From assembly GCA_007751255.1 (NCBI GenBank), contig CP036296.1, positions 4,464,001 through 4,528,000 on the forward strand: a DNA stretch of 64,000 nt, in the 5' to 3' direction. Each line of letters begins with the position of its first letter. The stretch's first letter is position 1. The position numbers and the translations under genes are program-made. Below the pieces are notes generated by a model. That model was given only the letters and a program-made list of their open reading frames with translations, was not told the DNA's origin and searched no databases. This DNA is from Engelhardtia mirabilis. Its GTDB lineage: Bacteria > Planctomycetota > UBA1135 > GCA-002686595. This document shows, in pieces, positions 50,242 to 58,106 of the stretch.

Positions 50242-52794
50242 TCAGTAGCCGCTCAAGACAACCGTCTCGCGGTTGCTGAGCTGCAGCGCGGGCCCGAACA
50301 GGGCCTGCAGCTCGACCACGGCTCCGACCAAGGCAGGGACGGCGGGCACCGCGATCGGATCACTGGCCGTCCCATTCGGATCGAACGCCCCGGACTCGAT
50401 CCCGACCAGAGTCGTGAGGTCGATCAAGAGGGTCCCGAAGGGCGGCAACGGCAGGTCCGTGCGCGCGGTGGCGAGGGCCACCTGCCAGGTCGTGTGGTCT
50501 GGACTCCAAAGGTCGAGTACCAAGTCCTTGCCGACCCGCGGAAGAGCGCGCCACGCCAGTTGATGGGTGCGCTCGAGCGCCACCTGCAGGCGAACATCGC
50601 TGGCCAAGAGCAGGTCGGGTGCCCCGTCCCCGTCGAGGTCGGCGAGAGCCAGGTCGGTCTGCGGGCCGGACGGCGACAGACCCGCGAGGGGCGCGGCGGT
50701 GAACGTCCCCAGCCCGTCGTTCAGGTGCAACAGCGGACTGGTCGGGTCTCCGAACGGGCTCGTCGCGGGCAGCCCCGGCAGGAGCAGGTCCACGTCTCCG
50801 TCGAGATCGACGTCCCCCACTCCAATGCCTTCGGTCACGTTGAGTGCCGCGCCGAGGCCCGGGCTGTCGACCAACAGGCCGAAGCCCGTGTTGATCCACA
50901 GACGATCTTGGGCACCGACTGCGCCCGCTCCGTTGCCCACGACCACGTCCAACGCGCCGTCGCCGTTCAGGTCGGCGAGGGCGAGGGAGTAGCTCGCGTC
51001 CGCTTGCCCCGGCAGCAGGGCACTGACGTCCACGAGCAGCCCTCCCAGATTGCCGATCAACAGGTTGGGCGCACCACTGCCGTCCCCGGCAGCCGCCGCG
51101 AGCAGGTCTGGATCGCCGTCGCCGTCCAGGTCCCCGGCCACCACGTCGTGTAGACCCGCCGGCAGGGTCGGAAGCGCTCCGCTCGCGTCCACGAAGGTGC
51201 CGCTTCCATCGCCCAGCCACAGGCGCCCGCCATCACCCACGAGGACGGCGTCCAAGTCCCCGTCACCGTCGATGTCGGTCAACACCCCTGCGCGCAGGGC
51301 CGTGCCCACCGCGGGCACCGGAGCCGGCGCGAAGGCTCCGCCACCGACCGACAACAGCAGCACCGGATCGGCCGCTCCGCGGCAGAGCAAGAGATCCAGG
51401 TCGCCGTCGCCGTCCACGTCGCCCGTGGCGATGTCGAGGGCCCCAGCCGAGGTCAGCACGACCTCGGGCTCGAGGTCGCCACCACCGCCGTTGGGAACGA
51501 GCACGGTGCCCTCCGCCCGCGCCAGGATCACGTCGAGGTCCAGGTCCCCGTCGACGTCGATCGTGGCGATCGCCCGCGGCGAGCGGGGCGCGGCGCGCCA
51601 GCCGGCGGACGCGTCGGCGAAGGTCCCCGCGCCGTCGTTGAACGCCGGACGCAGGGGTGCGCCATGGCCGCCGCGCAGCAGGTCGAGGTCCCCGTCGGCG
51701 TCCAGGTCCACGAGCTCGATGAAGGTCGTCCGCTCACCGTAGCCAACCAGGGCGCCTACGGCTTCCGTGAAGACCCCGCCGCCGTTGAGCAGCAGTCGAT
51801 CCGCTCCATCGGTCGCGCCAGGTCCGTTGCCGACCACTCCGTCGGGGTCTCCGTCGCCATCCACGTCACCAATGGCCAGGGCTTGACCCAGATCCGCGTC
51901 CGCAGGGAGTGCGCCCGTGGCTTCGGTGAAGACGCCCGCACCTCCATTCGACAAGAGTTGGTCCGCGCCTTCGCGTACGAGCCAAGCATCCAGATCCCCG
52001 TCGCCATCGGCGTCCAGCAGCTGCAGGTCATTCGCGCCGACCGTCCCTACGGGAAGTGCGGCCGGGTCGACGGGATAGCCACCCAGGCCGTCCTCGCGCG
52101 CTACCCAAGCCTGCGAGCCGACGAACGGCACGACTCCGGAGCCGAACAGGTCCATGGATCCGTTGCCGTCGAGGTCACCGACGCGGGCCAGGGAGGTCGG
52201 TGTTGTGACGACAGCGCCCCCTCCGCCCGCGAAGGAGATGTTCAGGTTGCCGCCGTTGGTTCGCAGCAGGTCCGCGCGGCTGTCCCCGGCGACGTCGACC
52301 AGATCGACGAACACGGTCGAGTCCGTGACGAAGAACTGCGCCTGGACGAAGTTGCCCGTCCCGTCGCCGACGAAGAGCTTGTCGCGCCCGCCCGCGTGGC
52401 CGTCGGCGGCGACGATCAGGTCCGTGTGGCCGTCGCCGTTCCAATCGCCCGCACCGATCGACGGACAGAAGTCCGAGAAGATGTCCAAGCCGGGGACGGT
52501 CGCGAGCAGGGCACCAGCCCCATCGTTCCCGTAGCGCGCCAGCATCGGCCCGGTCAGGAAGTTCGAAAGACCGAGCAGCACGTCGGGCCGTTGGTCCCCA
52601 TCCAGGTCAGCCATCACCCCGCACAGGGTGTTGGGCGCATCGCCGGGCGCCGCGCCGTGCAGCTCTGCATAGGTCTGTGCCGCGGCGGTTGCACTGCAGG
52701 CTACGGCGAGACCGAGCGCCCGAGCGAACCAGGTGGACCGGCGGGCATCGACGAACATGCGGTCGAGCGAGGGCGGAAGGTCGAATCGATTCAT
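50242..52794 (-). CDS. Large secreted FG-GAP/VCBS propeller protein
   Basis: An 850-aa exported protein. The signal-like N-terminus (about 20-40, LGLAVACSATAAAQT) precedes roughly twelve to fourteen FG-GAP/VCBS units, with Asp-rich loops such as DLDGDGDPD, DVDGDGDLDLLL and DLNGDGALDVVV. The terminal ~100 residues resemble the C-terminal beta domain of other exported proteins here (GTLLIDLTTL ... VPALVGAVVELQALFGPALQLS). Such proteins probably bind calcium and ligands at the cell surface. The ATG at 52794 has a GGAG about 9 nt upstream; ATG 52758 is an alternative that keeps the signal peptide. Confidence 0.78.
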   Translation of the reverse strand: MNRFDLPPSLDRMFVDARRSTWFARALGLAVACSATAAAQTYAELHGAAPGDAPNTLCGVMADLDGDQRPDVLLGLSNFLTGPMLARYGNDGAGALLATVPGLDIFSDFCPSIGAGDWNGDGHTDLIVAADGHAGGRDKLFVGDGTGNFVQAQFFVTDSTVFVDLVDVAGDSRADLLRTNGGNLNISFAGGGGAVVTTPTSLARVGDLDGNGSMDLFGSGVVPFVGSQAWVAREDGLGGYPVDPAALPVGTVGANDLQLLDADGDGDLDAWLVREGADQLLSNGGAGVFTEATGALPADADLGQALAIGDVDGDGDPDGVVGNGPGATDGADRLLLNGGGVFTEAVGALVGYGERTTFIELVDLDADGDLDLLRGGHGAPLRPAFNDGAGTFADASAGWRAAPRSPRAIATIDVDGDLDLDVILARAEGTVLVPNGGGGDLEPEVVLTSAGALDIATGDVDGDGDLDLLLCRGAADPVLLLSVGGGAFAPAPVPAVGTALRAGVLTDIDGDGDLDAVLVGDGGRLWLGDGSGTFVDASGALPTLPAGLHDVVAGDLDGDGDPDLLAAAAGDGSGAPNLLIGNLGGLLVDVSALLPGQADASYSLALADLNGDGALDVVVGNGAGAVGAQDRLWINTGFGLLVDSPGLGAALNVTEGIGVGDVDLDGDVDLLLPGLPATSPFGDPTSPLLHLNDGLGTFTAAPLAGLSPSGPQTDLALADLDGDGAPDLLLASDVRLQVALERTHQLAWRALPRVGKDLVLDLWSPDHTTWQVALATARTDLPLPPFGTLLIDLTTLVGIESGAFDPNGTASDPIAVPAVPALVGAVVELQALFGPALQLSNRETVVLSGY

Positions 52795-52977
52795 GGCGGA
52801 TCTCCTCTGCGGGGTGTTCGCCGGCGGGGCCGAGCAGTCCTGCGTGACGATCAGACCAGGATCCGGGCCGGACGGCGTGTGGACCCGGTCAATAATCGGA
52901 CCCAGGACTCCTCAGACCCGGTCGGCTCGGCCGAGGATCGTCCGCCGAGCCCGTGGCCCGCCCCACCCGCGCCCCCG

Positions 52978-52983
52978 TACCCT
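52978..52983 (+). promoter_or_regulatory. -10 box placed for a leaderless mRNA
   Basis: TACCCT, GCGCCC, then ATG at 52990. It differs by one base from the copies at 3111 and 49497, with the same 6-nt gap. Confidence 0.5.
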
Positions 52984-52989
52984 GCGCCC

Positions 52990-53481
52990 ATGGCCGACCG
53001 CCGCATCACCCTCGAGACCGCCGCGTTCCTCGACTCGCCCCAGGCAGCCGCCCTGCGCGGCATCTCCGCCGCCGATCGGCGCACGGTCTCAGAGCGCCTG
53101 CTCGAGGCCATCCATCGGGACTTCGGGCGCGACCCGGCAGAGCTCGACGGCGAGGCCCTGCGCGACCTCTTGGGCACGGTCCTGCCAGGGCGCTTCGCCC
53201 CGCGCGATCCCCTCGCCGCCCACGTACCCGCGGTGCTCGAGGCCTACCTCGCCCACCTGCGCGAGGTGGCGGTCGTGACCCACGCCTTCGAGCTCTCCAT
53301 GGCCGTGGATCCGGGCCTCGAAGCCTTCGCCGCCGCCGTCGCGTCCGGCGCAGCCCCGCGCCGCACCACCGCCCGCGAGTCCAAGCCCTTCGAGCACGGC
53401 GCCGCCAAGACCGGCCGCAACGACCCCTGCCCCTGCGGCTCCGGCAAGAAGTTCAAGCAGTGCCACGGCAAGCAGGGCTGA
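52990..53481 (+). CDS. SEC-C motif protein
   Basis: A 163-aa protein with a helical N-terminal domain (about 1-135) and a C-terminal SEC-C zinc motif, NDPCPCGSGKKFKQCHG, identical in layout to the SecA C-terminus. In SecA this motif binds zinc and SecB or ribosomes, and small SEC-C proteins often act in chaperoning or nucleic-acid processing. The helical part has no match that I recognise. Leaderless-type TACCCT-GCGCCC-ATG precedes it. A 12-bp-stem hairpin follows, shared with the convergent gene. Confidence 0.75.
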   Translation: MADRRITLETAAFLDSPQAAALRGISAADRRTVSERLLEAIHRDFGRDPAELDGEALRDLLGTVLPGRFAPRDPLAAHVPAVLEAYLAHLREVAVVTHAFELSMAVDPGLEAFAAAVASGAAPRRTTARESKPFEHGAAKTGRNDPCPCGSGKKFKQCHGKQG

Positions 53482-53614
53482 GAGCGGCCCTTCGGGATGC
53501 GCGCGGCGCCGATAGCGGCGCGTAGGCGACGGCAACCCCATGAGGCGGTGGTTGTAGAGGCTGTAACGCGTCGCCTGCGACGGTGTAGGCGACCGCGACC
53601 TTCCAGCGCGCGGC

Positions 53615-53655
53615 CGCCGCGCTCCGTGAACGACATCGTTCCCCGGAGCGCGGCG
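53615..53655. terminator. Bidirectional hairpin between convergent genes
   Basis: CGCCGCGCTCCG (53615-53626) pairs exactly with 53644-53655, and within it GAACGA pairs with TCGTTC around a CA loop. It lies 12 bp before the stop of the gene at 53668 and 133 bp after the SEC-C stop. Confidence 0.65.
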
Positions 53656-53667
53656 AGCCCTCTCAGT

Positions 53668-56600
53668 TCACTGACCGAACCAGTCCACCAGAAGCGCCAC
53701 ACCGGGCACCGGGATCGACTGGGTCCCGGCCAGGAAGGGGTCGGTGTCGTAGGGGCGGAGGTTCGCTTGCAGATCGATCACGTCGACCACGCCACCGCCC
53801 TGGCTCGAATCGGCGACCGCCGCGAACAGGAAGTGCGGCTCGCGCGTGGGCAGGATCTGGATCCCCGCCTGGCGCACCAGGGACTTCGAGTTGACGGCGA
53901 TCGGTTGCGCGGCCGCGAAGGCCGAGGCCGGGGGCCGCAGGCCGCCGAGGTTGACCAGCTCGTCGAAGGAGATCGAGACCGGGATCCCGGTCAGCACTTC
54001 CTCGCCGATGGAAGCGCTCACCGCCAGTTCGAGCTTGCGATCGGCGAGCGTCGTCGGGCTGCTACCACCGACGGGCAGCGGACCAAGGGTGCGGGTCGTC
54101 AGCTCGAGGCGCGTGAGTGCCCCGCCCTGTTGGCCGCTGGCCACGCCGGTGGCCGGATCCAGCGGCTGCTCGTGGGCGACCCACACCGCGCCGCTGAGCG
54201 AAGCCGGGTCGATCCGCAGGTCCTTGGGCGAGGCCAGGGACAGGCCGTCGACCGAGAGCACACTGTCGGACCCGATGGCGTTGATCCCACCCGGTCCGGA
54301 CTCGTACACGCAGACGCGCCCGTTGCGTCCCAGGACGTAGGCGAAGTAGACGCCGCGGCCCAAGCCGAAGTTGGTCTGCCGGTTGCCCACCGCGATCGCG
54401 AAGGGCTGACGCACCTGCGCAGCCACAGTCGAGAGCACCTTGCGGACCTGCAGGTTGAAGGCGCTGATCACGACCAACTCGTGGGTGGCGCCGTTGACGA
54501 CCAGCACGTCCTCGCCGTCGGGTTGCCAGACCACGTCGGAGATGCCCGGAGTCAGGTCCACGCTCGACACGACTTCATGGAACATCGTCGAGGCGGGGTC
54601 GATGTCGACGAAGCTGACCCGCCCCATCGACTGCGACGTGACCGCCAGGAGGTTCAGGTTGGGCGCGACTGCCAGATGGGTCGGCGCGCCGACGTCGATG
54701 CGATCGAGGACCGTGAAGCGGTTCGAGTTGACCACCACGACCTCATCCGCCATGGCGTCGACCAGGTACAGGAAGTGGCCGACCTGCTGCCGGATCTGGT
54801 AGGGCTCGCACGCCGCGACGCTCGTTTGCGAGTCGCCGGGCCCCTGGAAGAAGGCCGACTGGGCCCCGGCCAACAGGTCGCCGGGCGGCACGCCCTGGGC
54901 CGGAACCCCCAAGGGGTTGGGGCCGGGCACGAGCAGGTTGGAGAAGATCGCCGAGACGACCGAGGTCGGCTCCTGGGCCCCGATCAGCGGCGCCGAGCAG
55001 GGGGCCGGGAAGACCAGCGGGGGCGGGTTGGGGTGCGGCGCCCAGGAGATGATGTTGCCCACGCCGGGGCTCGGGTTGGAGAACTGCCCGGGAAGGGCCG
55101 GGACCAAGCCATCACCCGAGAGCACCGGGTTGACCAGCTTGAGCCCCGCGGTCGCGCACAGGTTGGGCGTGCCCGACTGGCAGCCGAAGGGCGGCGGACC
55201 GTTGTTGAACACCAGGTCGAGGGGCTGCCCCAGGGCCATGTCCGCGATCGAGTCGACCTGCGGCGCGCGCAGCAGGCGGTCGTCGAGGTTGGAGTCCAAG
55301 GTCAGGGTGAAGACGCCCGCCGAGCCACCGTTGAAGGTGCAGTTGCCCGGCGCGAGCGGCGGCGTCAGCAACGCCCCCTGGATCGCGAGGTTCGGGTTGT
55401 TGGGGTAGTTCGAGTTGCCCTTCACGATCGGGTTCGCAGGGTCGAAGGTCGGGTTGCCGGTGCCCGCGCCGAAGCCGTTGAGATCGATCACCGAGACGCT
55501 CGCGCCCCCGTCGGCCCGAACCACGTAGATGGCGTCGGGGGCCACGGGCGCGTTCACCAGGCCCACCCCCTGGCCGACGTCGAAGAAGCTCGAGACGGCC
55601 TGCTGACCCGTGTTCTGCGCGAGGTCCTGGAGCGCTGCGGTGTCGAGCTGCACGTCGACGGATGAGAAGCCGCCGCAAGCGCCCCCGGCGCCGCCCATCC
55701 CGGGCAGGTCGTAGGCCAGGTCACAGTGCCACGTCGCGAGGTCGTAGGGACCGGCCGGCAGGATCGTGAACGGGACGCTGATCTGATTGCCCAGCGGCCC
55801 GAAGGCGATCGACAGGGCCGGCGACAGGCCAGGGGCCGCGCCATTCGCCAACTGGCCCAAGGTCGCTGGCTGTAGGGACTCGGTGAAGGTCAGGACGACG
55901 TCGGTCGACGGATCCACATCGACCGCACCCTCGGCTGGCTCGATCGCCGGCTCGCCGCCACTCGCCGTGGGCAGGTGCAGCAGCGCGGGTCCCTGCTGGT
56001 CGGCGCCCACCGTGGTCGAGGCCAGCACCGGCTCGCCCAGGGTCGCCCCCTGCTGCGAGGTGACCTGCCCTTCCAGGCGCAGGGCCAGTTGCGCCCCCGC
56101 CGGGAAGGTCTCGTGGGTCGACAGGTCGCCGTCCGTGTCGGCCACGAGCACGAGGCTGCTCGGCGCGATCAAGACCTGCGCGCCGGGTGACGAGCCGCTC
56201 TGCGTGTAGGGGAAGCCGACGCCCTGCGGCGTCAGGGCCAACAGGCCCGATGCCCCCGCGCTCGGGCCCACGTGGGTCTCCAGCAACAGCTTGCCGGGGG
56301 TGGCGGGATCCGGGTTCAAGTAGCCCTGCCCGCCGACGAACGCGGCCGCGCCCACGGGCGTCGAGAGGCCGGTCGCGGGATCGATCGACACCAGGCTGAG
56401 GCCCGACTTCAGCGGACTCGCGGCGCCCGCATCGGCGACGAGCACGGATCCGACGTCCAGCGCGCTCGAGAACTCCACCACCAGGTAGTGGTTCCCCGCG
56501 CTGCCGTCGGGCAAGAGCGCCGCGTTGCCGAAGACGGCGCCGGGCAGGACAGGGTTGGCCGGCGCCAGGTTCTCGACGAGGTCGGCTACCGATCGGATCT

Positions 56601-56817
56601 CGATCACCTGGGAGCCGGGGCCGCCGCCCGCGAGCTTGAAGATCCGGTGCGGCAGGATCGATCCGAAGCCGTTGCCGACCTGGACCAGGTCGAGTTGAGG
56701 CCCGCCGCTTTGGGGCGACGGAGCGAGCGAGCCCGGAGCTGAGTAGGCGAGGGCGGTCGGGGCAGCGACCGTCACAAGGAGTGCAGCCGCTAGGGATCGG
56801 CCGTGGGAAGAGTGCAT
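53668..56817 (-). CDS. Large secreted protein with Ig-like and beta-propeller domains
   Basis: A 1049-aa exported protein. The signal peptide (about 1-25, ending TALAYS) is followed by Pro/Gly-rich beta segments, a Big_5-type Ig-like domain (about 290-400, opening IEPAEGAVDVDPSTDVVLTF) and a later YVTN/YncE-like beta-propeller (about 665-900: VNSNRFTVLDRIDVGAPTHLAVAPNLNLLAVTS...). Propellers of this kind appear on surface or periplasmic proteins, and no enzyme motif is seen. The ATG at 56817 gives the signal. A CTAGCCT -10-like box lies near 56890. It is convergent to the SEC-C gene with a shared hairpin. Confidence 0.75.
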   Translation of the reverse strand: MHSSHGRSLAAALLVTVAAPTALAYSAPGSLAPSPQSGGPQLDLVQVGNGFGSILPHRIFKLAGGGPGSQVIEIRSVADLVENLAPANPVLPGAVFGNAALLPDGSAGNHYLVVEFSSALDVGSVLVADAGAASPLKSGLSLVSIDPATGLSTPVGAAAFVGGQGYLNPDPATPGKLLLETHVGPSAGASGLLALTPQGVGFPYTQSGSSPGAQVLIAPSSLVLVADTDGDLSTHETFPAGAQLALRLEGQVTSQQGATLGEPVLASTTVGADQQGPALLHLPTASGGEPAIEPAEGAVDVDPSTDVVLTFTESLQPATLGQLANGAAPGLSPALSIAFGPLGNQISVPFTILPAGPYDLATWHCDLAYDLPGMGGAGGACGGFSSVDVQLDTAALQDLAQNTGQQAVSSFFDVGQGVGLVNAPVAPDAIYVVRADGGASVSVIDLNGFGAGTGNPTFDPANPIVKGNSNYPNNPNLAIQGALLTPPLAPGNCTFNGGSAGVFTLTLDSNLDDRLLRAPQVDSIADMALGQPLDLVFNNGPPPFGCQSGTPNLCATAGLKLVNPVLSGDGLVPALPGQFSNPSPGVGNIISWAPHPNPPPLVFPAPCSAPLIGAQEPTSVVSAIFSNLLVPGPNPLGVPAQGVPPGDLLAGAQSAFFQGPGDSQTSVAACEPYQIRQQVGHFLYLVDAMADEVVVVNSNRFTVLDRIDVGAPTHLAVAPNLNLLAVTSQSMGRVSFVDIDPASTMFHEVVSSVDLTPGISDVVWQPDGEDVLVVNGATHELVVISAFNLQVRKVLSTVAAQVRQPFAIAVGNRQTNFGLGRGVYFAYVLGRNGRVCVYESGPGGINAIGSDSVLSVDGLSLASPKDLRIDPASLSGAVWVAHEQPLDPATGVASGQQGGALTRLELTTRTLGPLPVGGSSPTTLADRKLELAVSASIGEEVLTGIPVSISFDELVNLGGLRPPASAFAAAQPIAVNSKSLVRQAGIQILPTREPHFLFAAVADSSQGGGVVDVIDLQANLRPYDTDPFLAGTQSIPVPGVALLVDWFGQ

Positions 56818-57028
56818 GGCAGCCTGAAACGAGAAAGCCTGGCGCCCAGATCGTGAGCGCCCGTGGGGTGGCGAGGGGGGGCAGCCCAGGCTAGGTCCAG
56901 GAGCGAGGTCGAGTCACACCCGCGGGGACTTCGGACTCGACTGGCCCCTGGCGCGGGTCTACGGGAGATCCGGGTGCGAATCCGTGCCGCCGTCGCACCG
57001 CAGCCTGACCTGTTCCAAGCTCCCGACC

Positions 57029-57547
57029 ATGGCCGACAGACATCGACTGGAGCGGATCCGGCGCCGCGGCACCGCGGCTGGCCTCGATCACGGGGACCCC
57101 GAGCACGAAGCCCGACGCCCCGACCCGGTCGCGCTCGAGGGCGCAGCCCTCTTGCCCATCGCACGCGCGAGCTGGATCGCCGCGGCCTGCTTCGGGCTGC
57201 TGGCCAGCCTGGCACCGAGTTGCACCGGCTCCAATGGGGCCGCGCTGTTGACGGGCGTGCCGGCGGCAGCGATGGCCGCCGCCGCTTGGATCGGTGGTCG
57301 GCCCGGCTGTCGGCGCGTCTGCATGGTGGCCGCCACCGCCGCGGCAGGCTTCGTGGCACTGGGTACCGTCGGCGCCCTGGGCGGGATCGGGCAACTTGGC
57401 AGCGAACGAGCGGGCGCCGCGGCCTTCCAGCTCGCTGGGCTCGTCGTAGCCAGCCTCTATCTGATCGTGGCCTGGCCCAGTTGGCAGCGCTTCCACCGCG
57501 CGAGTCGAGCGGCCCGCGCGCGGCTCGCACTGTTCGAAGAGCTGTAG
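57029..57547 (+). CDS. Four-helix membrane protein of unknown function
   Basis: A 172-aa integral membrane protein with a polar N-terminal segment (about 1-40) and four hydrophobic helices (about 45-68, 74-92, 98-122, 130-152), ending in a short Arg-rich tail. It has no motif I recognise. The ATG at 57029 is chosen as the start that avoids unsupported sequence. It is convergent to the HIT gene, 27 bp between stops. Confidence 0.55.
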   Translation: MADRHRLERIRRRGTAAGLDHGDPEHEARRPDPVALEGAALLPIARASWIAAACFGLLASLAPSCTGSNGAALLTGVPAAAMAAAAWIGGRPGCRRVCMVAATAAAGFVALGTVGALGGIGQLGSERAGAAAFQLAGLVVASLYLIVAWPSWQRFHRASRAARARLALFEEL

Positions 57548-57574
57548 GCCTCCGAGCCCTGCACGCGCCGACGC

Positions 57575-58024
57575 TCAGCCTGCGAGGGCCGCGCGCAGGG
57601 CCGCGTGCAGGTCGCGGTCCTGACCCAGGGCGTCCGCGACCCGCGCGGCGCCGAAGTCGTAGGCCTCGAAGGGACCGAGCAGCCGCTTGACCGGATCCTC
57701 GGCGGCAAAGCGCGGGATGCAGTGGCCGTGCAGCTCGGGCACCTGGTTGCAGAGCACCAGGTAGTTGATGCGCTCGGCGCCGGTCACTTCGAGGATCGCA
57801 TCGCCGATGCGGACCAGGTCCGTGAAGAACTGCCCGCGCTGCTCTGCGCTCAGGTCGTTGGGCGAGGCCACCACGGGATCGGGCAGCAGCATGCAGCAGC
57901 CCTGGATCGCGTCCGGCTGGAACTTGCCCAGGATCGCCCAGCCCGAGGCCATGCGGGACAGGCACTGGGGATCCTCACCGGCGCGAATGCGGGCGACGCG
58001 GTCGGAGATGGCTCGGTTGGTCAT
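57575..58024 (-). CDS. HIT-fold protein with altered histidine triad
   Basis: A 149-aa protein of the HIT superfamily of nucleotide hydrolases. The triad segment reads E-L-H-G-H-C-I-P-R, where the usual form is H-x-H-x-H: His99 and His101 are kept and the first His is Glu97. The typical LVLCNQV strand precedes it. The nucleophile (middle His) is intact, so activity on a nucleoside phosphate or dinucleotide is possible. The ATG at 58024 is supported by the family start. It lies 82 bp downstream of the kinase-gene stop on the same strand. Confidence 0.72.
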   Translation of the reverse strand: MTNRAISDRVARIRAGEDPQCLSRMASGWAILGKFQPDAIQGCCMLLPDPVVASPNDLSAEQRGQFFTDLVRIGDAILEVTGAERINYLVLCNQVPELHGHCIPRFAAEDPVKRLLGPFEAYDFGAARVADALGQDRDLHAALRAALAG

Positions 58025-58106
58025 GGCTGCGGCGCAGTCTGGAGCAACCGCTCGTCGACGCAAGGGGTGATCCCGTGCGAGGCTCGCCGAACCTCGGACA
58101 CGTCCC

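Noticed and set aside
51000-52500. Regular GTCCCCGTC-type repeats in the FG-GAP gene as a DNA repeat array
   Set aside because: They code for the recurring Asp-rich loops of the propeller blades; the periodicity is at protein level.
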